Origin: Breznakiella homolactica
GTDB lineage: Bacteria > Spirochaetota > Spirochaetia > Treponematales > Breznakiellaceae
Reading direction: 5' to 3'
Assembly (NCBI RefSeq): GCF_016616095.2
Contig: NZ_CP067089.2
Coordinates: forward strand, 248,001-312,000
Length of the DNA: 64,000 nt
The translations under genes and the position numbers were made by a program. The notes beneath the pieces were generated by a model that worked only from the letters and a program-made list of their open reading frames with translations, made no database searches and was not told the DNA's origin. Positions within the stretch are counted from its first letter, which is position 1. Every line of letters starts with the position of its first letter. This document shows positions 59,998-64,000 of this stretch, one piece after another.

Positions 59998-61086
59998 ATG
60001 CCGGATTTACTTAAAAACACGTTTAACCGCGGGTCTCTCGGCGAGCTGGCCCGGTCCGTTCAATCGGTATATAAACCCTTTAAGGCCGAGGAGTTTCTGG
60101 AATCGACAATGGACGAAACCTGGGATGGCCTTGAGTTAAAGGCCAGGGTCCGGAAGATAAGCACGACTCTGGGCCGGTACTTGCCGGCGGACTACGGCAA
60201 AGCCCTCGCTGTTCTTGATAAGGCGATTGTCGGCCGTTCCCCCGGTTTCTTCGGCATAGTCTTTTCCGACTTTGTTGAGGTCCACGGGCAGGATGAAGCC
60301 CATTGGGATCTATCCATAGGCGCTCTGGAACGGTACACCGCATACGGGTCGTCGGAGTTTGCCGTGCGGCCCTTCATTATCAGCCACGAAAAGCGCATGA
60401 TGGCGCAGATGCTTGCCTGGTCAAAGCATGAAAACGAGCACGTCCGCAGGCTTGCCAGCGAAGGCTGCCGCCCCCGGCTGCCCTGGGGCCAGGCCCTGGT
60501 CAAATATAAAAAAGACCCCAAACCCATCCTTCCTATACTGAAACAGCTGAAGGCCGACCCGTCGCCGTATGTGCGGAAGAGCGTGGCCAACAACCTGAAC
60601 GATATTGCCAAAACCCACCCGGACCTGGTCGTAAAGCTCGCGAAGGACTGGTACGGCAAAAATGAACACACCAACTGGATTATCAAGCATGGCTGCAGGA
60701 CCCTGCTCAAAAAGGGCAACCGCGATGTGCTGGCCCTCTTTGGATACGGCAATGAAACACCCGTAGATGTTGACGGCTTTACTTTAGGGCCGTCGTCCGT
60801 TTCCCTTGGGGATGATATTACCTTTTCATTTACGGTCTCATCAAAGGAGGCGGCAAAGGTACGGCTGGAATACGGAATCGACTACGTGAAAGCCAACGGA
60901 AAAAGAAACAGGAAGATCTTTCAGATATCGGAAATTCCCATAAAGGAAAATGAGAAAAGGCTGTACGAGAAAACACATTCCTTCGCCGATTTAAGCACCC
61001 GGAAACATTATCCGGGAACCCATTCGCTGACGCTTATCGTCAACGGCGCGGAACGAGGAAGCCTGGATTTTGAATTGAACCTGTAA
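59998..61086 (+). CDS. alkC: DNA alkylation repair protein, AlkC-like with C-terminal Ig-like domain
   Basis: A 362-residue HEAT-like repeat protein: N-terminal helices (FKAEEFLESTMDETWDGLEL), then WSKHENEHVRRLASEGCRPR and LKQLKADPSPYVRKSVANNL, as in the AlkC/AlkD glycosylases that remove N3- and N7-alkylpurines. The last 100 residues, from GFTLGPSSVSLGDDITFSF, form a beta-sandwich (Ig-like) domain, found in a subgroup of AlkC proteins. Nearby genes with the same operator suggest an alkylation or stress response. Catalytic residues cannot be assigned by eye. Confidence 0.9.
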   Translation: MPDLLKNTFNRGSLGELARSVQSVYKPFKAEEFLESTMDETWDGLELKARVRKISTTLGRYLPADYGKALAVLDKAIVGRSPGFFGIVFSDFVEVHGQDEAHWDLSIGALERYTAYGSSEFAVRPFIISHEKRMMAQMLAWSKHENEHVRRLASEGCRPRLPWGQALVKYKKDPKPILPILKQLKADPSPYVRKSVANNLNDIAKTHPDLVVKLAKDWYGKNEHTNWIIKHGCRTLLKKGNRDVLALFGYGNETPVDVDGFTLGPSSVSLGDDITFSFTVSSKEAAKVRLEYGIDYVKANGKRNRKIFQISEIPIKENEKRLYEKTHSFADLSTRKHYPGTHSLTLIVNGAERGSLDFELNL

Positions 61087-61103
61087 TATTACCGGATCTG
61101 TGG

Positions 61104-61109
61104 TATACT
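61104..61109 (+). promoter_or_regulatory. -10 of a leaderless-type promoter
   Basis: TATACT preceded by TGTGG, seven bases before the GNAT ATG at 61117, with a T-run between and no Shine-Dalgarno sequence. The layout is the same as for the JAB/Rpn-tail genes. Confidence 0.6.
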
Positions 61110-61116
61110 TTTTTTC

Positions 61117-61680
61117 ATGAACCGGCAAACAATAGACAAACTCAAAAACCCGGAGATCACTTTTAATAAACTGGAAATGGCGGACCTGGATTTGCTGTAC
61201 AAATGGTACCATACGGATTTCGTGAATCAATGGTACGATAAGGAAAATCCCGACTGGACGCGCCAGCAGATTGAAGAGAAATATATTCCCTATGTACGGG
61301 GAGAAAAACCTTTGGACAGCTATATCATTTTATGCGGCGGCGTAAAAATGGGATACGTTCAAGTCTATCTGCTTGAGGACTACCCCGAATACGACGAGCT
61401 TGTTCAGGCGGGAGAAGGGGCCGCCGGAGTGGATTTATTTATCGGCGAGCGGGATTACCTTCATAAAGGACTGGGTCCGGTTATTATCCGTGAACTGTTA
61501 AAGAACATTGTTTTCAAAGATGACGCTGTAACAAAGTGTATTATCGGACCGGAACCGAAAAATACAGCCGCCATCAAGGCCTACGGGAAAGCCGGGTTTA
61601 AATACATAAAAACCATCCAGGTCCCGGAAGAAGAGGAACCGGAATATATTATGGAAATACGGCGGGAAGAAATCGTATAA
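61117..61680 (+). CDS. GNAT, aminoglycoside 6'-N-acetyltransferase-like
   Basis: A 187-residue GNAT of the AAC(6')-Ib/II-like group. The opening ITFNKLEMADLDLLYKWYHT is followed by WTRQQIEEKYIPYVRGEKPL, VDLFIGERDYLHKGLGPVII (motif A) and GPEPKNTAAIKAYGKAGF (motif B). Such enzymes acetylate aminoglycosides, but many chromosomal members have other substrates. It is leaderless. Resistance function is not proven. Confidence 0.9.
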   Translation: MNRQTIDKLKNPEITFNKLEMADLDLLYKWYHTDFVNQWYDKENPDWTRQQIEEKYIPYVRGEKPLDSYIILCGGVKMGYVQVYLLEDYPEYDELVQAGEGAAGVDLFIGERDYLHKGLGPVIIRELLKNIVFKDDAVTKCIIGPEPKNTAAIKAYGKAGFKYIKTIQVPEEEEPEYIMEIRREEIV

Positions 61681-61807
61681 AGCACGGCGCATGACGCGCC
61701 GCCTGGGGATTTGACATTCCAGGGCCGCGGTGTTACCTTATATTCAGAATTTTGCAATAAGGAGTATTGACTTATCAGTAAACGTAAAACGGATTCGGTG
61801 CTGCGCG

Positions 61808-61865
61808 CAGCGGGAGCTATCGCGTAATTCCATCGTAACGATAGTCCCCGCTGATCCTGTTTTTT
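61808..61865 (+). promoter_or_regulatory. Attenuator-like hairpin in the leader of the CD3324 gene
   Basis: CAGCGGG-a-GCTATCG pairs with CGATAG-t-CCCCGCTG across a 16-base loop, followed by ATCCTGTTTTTT, giving a terminator shape 20 bases before the ATG. A TTGACA at about 61713 and TATATT at 61737 could be the promoter, though their spacing is long. Confidence 0.5.
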
Positions 61866-61884
61866 AAACCATAGGAGACGCGCA

Positions 61885-62160
61885 ATGGACTACATCAACG
61901 CATTTTGTGTATTGCCGGAGGATTTAATCGCGGCCATACAGCGGCATGTTGACGGCCAGTATTTATATATTCCCCGCAGAGCGGAAGACAGAAAGAAATG
62001 GGGGGAACTGAAAAACACCAGGCAATTCCTGAATAGCCGGAATACGGCTATGTATGAGGAGTACCAAAACGGTGCAGCGGTTGAGGAACTGGCGGATAAG
62101 TATTACCTGTCCCCCAAGACCGTGTATAAGATATTGGCTGCAATAAAGTTCAATAAATAA
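61885..62160 (+). CDS. CD3324-family (Mor-like) HTH protein
   Basis: A 91-residue protein of the CD3324 family, which has the shape of Mor/Martha-type transcription factors. It contains INAFCVLPEDLIAAIQRHVD, GQYLYIPRRAEDRKKWGELK and a C-terminal helix-turn-helix, GAAVEELADKYYLSPKTVYK. The role is unknown but DNA binding is likely. GGAGACGCGC lies before the ATG. A terminator follows directly, so it is a single-gene transcript with a hairpin-containing leader. Confidence 0.9.
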   Translation: MDYINAFCVLPEDLIAAIQRHVDGQYLYIPRRAEDRKKWGELKNTRQFLNSRNTAMYEEYQNGAAVEELADKYYLSPKTVYKILAAIKFNK

Positions 62161-62166
62161 ACCTTG

Positions 62167-62210
62167 AAAAGGCGGCATGACAAAAAACAGGTCATGTCGC
62201 CTTTTTGTTT
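62167..62210 (+). terminator. Terminator of the CD3324 gene
   Basis: AAAAGGCGGCATGAC/GTCATGTCGCCTTTTT with a nine-base loop, followed by more Ts. One G-T pair. Confidence 0.9.
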
Positions 62211-62250
62211 CTGTACCGATTAGGAGGGAGCTTTTATATGCGGAGTAGGG

Positions 62251-62283
62251 TATACTTAACTTGTCGATAACTGAAGTTATCGA
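62251..62283 (+). promoter_or_regulatory. Promoter and 9-bp inverted-repeat operator
   Basis: TATACT (62251-62256) followed after seven bases by TCGATAACT-GA-AGTTATCGA (62264-62283), a perfect inverted repeat across the predicted start of transcription. A repressor bound there would block initiation. Confidence 0.65.
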
Positions 62284-62318
62284 ACAACAATGGGTTTTAA
62301 AAAAAGGAGCTTATTATT

Positions 62319-63092
62319 ATGGAAGAAAACGCCGCGCCTGAATTTGATTTTACCCTCATCAATGAGTATTTCGCCGGAATGGAACGGCAGGGGCCGGGCT
62401 GCCCCGAAGAAACCGTCCGGGCCTTGAGCTTCACCGGAAAGCTTTCAAAAGAATCGAAAATAGCCGACCTGGGCTGCGGCTCCGGCAGCCAGACCATGGT
62501 TCTGGCGCGGCATACCGAAGGGACCATCACCGCCCTGGATCTGTATCCCGGCTCAATTGACAGGCTCAACACGGCCGCCGGAAAACTCGGGGTCCGGAAC
62601 CGGGTAAAGGGTATCGTCGGTTCCATGGATGATCTGCCCTTCGGGAAGGAAGAGCTCGACCTCATCTGGTCCGAGGGGGCCATCGCCAATATCGGCTTTG
62701 AAAAGGGCCTCAACTACTGGAAGGGCTTTCTCAAAAAAGGCGGGTACGTGGCCGTCACCTACGAGTCCTGGTTTACCAATGAACGCCCCGGCGAAATCGA
62801 AAAGTGGTGGACCGACGCGGTCCCCGAAATTAACACCATCGGGCATAATATTCTGACCATGCAGAATGCCGGCTATATACCCGTGGCGGCGTTTACGCTG
62901 CCCGAAAGCTGCTGGATAGATAATTATTTCAACCTCCAGAAACCGCGGCGGGAGGAGTTCTTAAAAGAACACCCGGGAAACGAAACAGCCGAGGCCCTGG
63001 TCGCCGCCATGGTGCAGGAGGAAGAGCTGTACCACAAGTACAAACAGTACTATGGGTATGTGTTTTATGTAGGAAAGAAAATTGGCCTGTGA
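62319..63092 (+). CDS. SAM-dependent methyltransferase
   Basis: A 257-residue class I methyltransferase: motif [19 protein letters not shown], post-[11 protein letters not shown], motif [12 protein letters not shown], and the C-terminal [12 protein letters not shown]. The arrangement matches small-molecule methyltransferases found as orphan genes in firmicutes and spirochaetes. AAAAAGGAG precedes the ATG. It is controlled by the inverted-repeat operator upstream. A truncated start of a paralogue is found at 24850. Confidence 0.93.
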   Translation: MEENAAPEFDFTLINEYFAGMERQGPGCPEETVRALSFTGKLSKESKIADLGCGSGSQTMVLARHTEGTITALDLYPGSIDRLNTAAGKLGVRNRVKGIVGSMDDLPFGKEELDLIWSEGAIANIGFEKGLNYWKGFLKKGGYVAVTYESWFTNERPGEIEKWWTDAVPEINTIGHNILTMQNAGYIPVAAFTLPESCWIDNYFNLQKPRREEFLKEHPGNETAEALVAAMVQEEELYHKYKQYYGYVFYVGKKIGL

Positions 63093-63101
63093 GTTATTCG
63101 A

Positions 63102-63521
63102 ATGAATGATACGGCAATAACCATACGGTACGCCGATACCGGCGATTACACATGGCTCAGCGAACATGACGGGTATATAACCGGAGAAGTGCTGAAAAGC
63201 AAGATTGAAAACAAAGAAGTCTATATTGTCGAAAAGGATAATACAATAATAGGCTGGCTCAGATATAATCTATTCTGGGACATGGTACCCTTCATGAACA
63301 TGCTGAACCTTCTGGACGGCTTTAAAGGAAAAGGAGCAGGAACAAGGCTGGTCCGCCATTGGGAAGAGGAGATGAAGCGGAAGGGCTATACGAACGTATT
63401 GACCTCGACCCAGTCAGACGAAGAGGCCCAGCATTTTTACCGGAAACTGGGATACACGGAAATCGGCGGATTCAAGTACTTTAAAGATCCCTATGAGATT
63501 ATCTTTCAGAAAATATTCTGA
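63102..63521 (+). CDS. GNAT acetyltransferase
   Basis: A 139-residue GNAT: IRYADTGDYTWLSEHDGYIT at the start, motif A LDGFKGKGAGTRLVRHWEEE, motif B QSDEEAQHFYRKLGY, and an end with GGFKYFKDPYEIIFQKIF. A further small GNAT with unknown substrate, 9 bases behind the methyltransferase and probably co-transcribed with it. Confidence 0.92.
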   Translation: MNDTAITIRYADTGDYTWLSEHDGYITGEVLKSKIENKEVYIVEKDNTIIGWLRYNLFWDMVPFMNMLNLLDGFKGKGAGTRLVRHWEEEMKRKGYTNVLTSTQSDEEAQHFYRKLGYTEIGGFKYFKDPYEIIFQKIF

Positions 63522-63539
63522 AATACTGTGTAGGATTAT

Positions 63540-63577
63540 TTGACATATACGATACTCTATCGTATATTATATCGTAT
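63540..63577 (+). promoter_or_regulatory. Promoter/operator of the terminal VapBC pair
   Basis: TTGACA (63540-63545), 17-base spacer, TATATT (63563-63568), and ATG at 63576, so the message would be nearly leaderless. A perfect 10-bp inverted repeat ATATACGATA-CTC-TATCGTATAT (63545-63567) fills the spacer, with a third TATCGTAT half-site at 63570-63577. Autorepression is likely. Confidence 0.75.
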
Positions 63578-63782
63578 GAAGGTAACGGCAATTATCGAAG
63601 ACAGTCTTATAAATGAAGTAAAAACCGCCTCCAACAGTTCTACAATAACGGAGGCAATAACCATGGCGTTACGGGATTGGCTGGACTTGTATCATATTAA
63701 GGAACTCAACAAGGAAATAGCGAAAAAACCTATTACAATTGAATCCGGGCGGACCATCCGGGAACTTAACCGGAAATCATGA
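63576..63782 (+). CDS. vapB: VapB-like antitoxin
   Basis: A 68-residue protein. The N-terminal part (MKVTAIIEDSLINEVKTASN) is a ribbon-helix-helix or VapB-type strand-helix, and ALRDWLDLYHIKELNKEIAK is the toxin-binding helix. The ATG at 63576 is preferred because upstream codons run through the operator. The stop overlaps the toxin start as ATGA. Confidence 0.88.
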   Translation: MKVTAIIEDSLINEVKTASNSSTITEAITMALRDWLDLYHIKELNKEIAKKPITIESGRTIRELNRKS

Positions 63783-64000
63783 TAATCCTGGATACATCGG
63801 TTTGGATTGAGTTCCTCAAGGCAAATACAGCCTATTTTAATACCATTTCGTCTCTTTTAGAACAAAGGGAAATATTGGCAGTAGAATGTGTATTCGGCGA
63901 ATTGCTGCAGGGCGTAAAAACCGAAAAAGAGCAGGGTATCATTCTGAAATACTGGGAACATTTACCCAAAATTGATAACGCTGACATAATTATCGAAGCG
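63779..64000 (+). CDS. vapC: VapC PIN-domain toxin, 3' end outside window
   Basis: The first 74 residues of a PIN-domain toxin: MIILDTSVWIEFLKANTAYF with Asp5, and VECVFGELLQGVKTEKEQGI with the second acidic residue. The reading frame is open at the window end. It overlaps the antitoxin stop (ATGA), which shows coupled translation. Confidence 0.9.
   Translation, partial: MIILDTSVWIEFLKANTAYFNTISSLLEQREILAVECVFGELLQGVKTEKEQGIILKYWEHLPKIDNADIIIEA

Noticed and set aside
1..64000. CRISPR arrays, tRNA, rRNA, complete insertion sequences or prophage modules
   Set aside because: No regular spaced repeats, no cloverleaf or rRNA sequence, no transposase, integrase or phage structural genes were seen.

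Overview
The window looks like an accessory-rich stretch of a Spirochaetota chromosome, most like a Treponema of the gut or termite-gut type. The reasons are mixed base composition, treponema-like lipoproteins and an outer-membrane barrel protein, a V4R sensor beside a hybrid kinase, many toxin-antitoxin pairs, and several decayed copies of a small gene family with a leaderless promoter. The genus is an inference; no rRNA or other marker gene is present.

Layout. 0-2.3 kb: an arsenic locus with an ArsP-type permease (cut by the window edge), a small thioredoxin-like protein, arsR and a deleted acr3. 2.3-9.1 kb: VOC proteins, an effector-binding protein, an AbrB/Doc toxin pair, a JAB (RadC-type) protein with an Rpn-like tail, a two-gene AT-rich operon that reads as a type I CBASS anti-phage system (Cap15-like membrane barrel plus CD-NTase), and a VapBC pair. 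9.7-14.1 kb: a type III restriction-modification system. 14.3-15.9 kb: a graveyard of gene fragments, including a response regulator :: RND pump :: beta-barrel scar. 16-31.8 kb: mostly minus-strand genes in two probable operons built round paralogous ankyrin proteins. One adds a WGR-SUKH protein (interrupted by TGA) and three tandem paralogues of an unknown family. The other adds a radical SAM protein (frameshifted), an 'ETNSSS' small protein, a TPR-like protein and unknowns. An oleate hydratase gene lies between them.

32-37 kb: an AraC regulator, an MFS remnant, a CDF metal exporter behind a structured leader that looks like a NiCo-type riboswitch, an MFS exporter with a tandem-HTH MerR regulator, and a GNAT. 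37.7-41 kb: a hybrid histidine kinase followed by a V4R sensor protein. 41-51 kb: a plus-strand run of small AT-rich lipoproteins and hypotheticals, with a RelBE pair, methyltransferase, GNAT and esterase. 51-64 kb: a sugar acetyltransferase, a double-rhodanese lipoprotein, an AraC regulator, a porin-like protein, two small operons sharing a TGAC-N8-GTCA operator, an AlkC-like protein, GNATs, methyltransferases and a final VapBC pair cut by the window end.

The strongest candidates for new biology are the CBASS operon, the two ankyrin-centred operons (WGR-SUKH, and radical SAM plus ETNSSS), the riboswitch-controlled CDF gene, and the JAB/Rpn-tail family whose remnants carry a 132-bp in-frame palindromic insertion directly after the start codon. 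Defence (CBASS, type III RM, four TA pairs) and gene decay (at least ten broken genes) dominate, as in a chromosomal island under rapid turnover.
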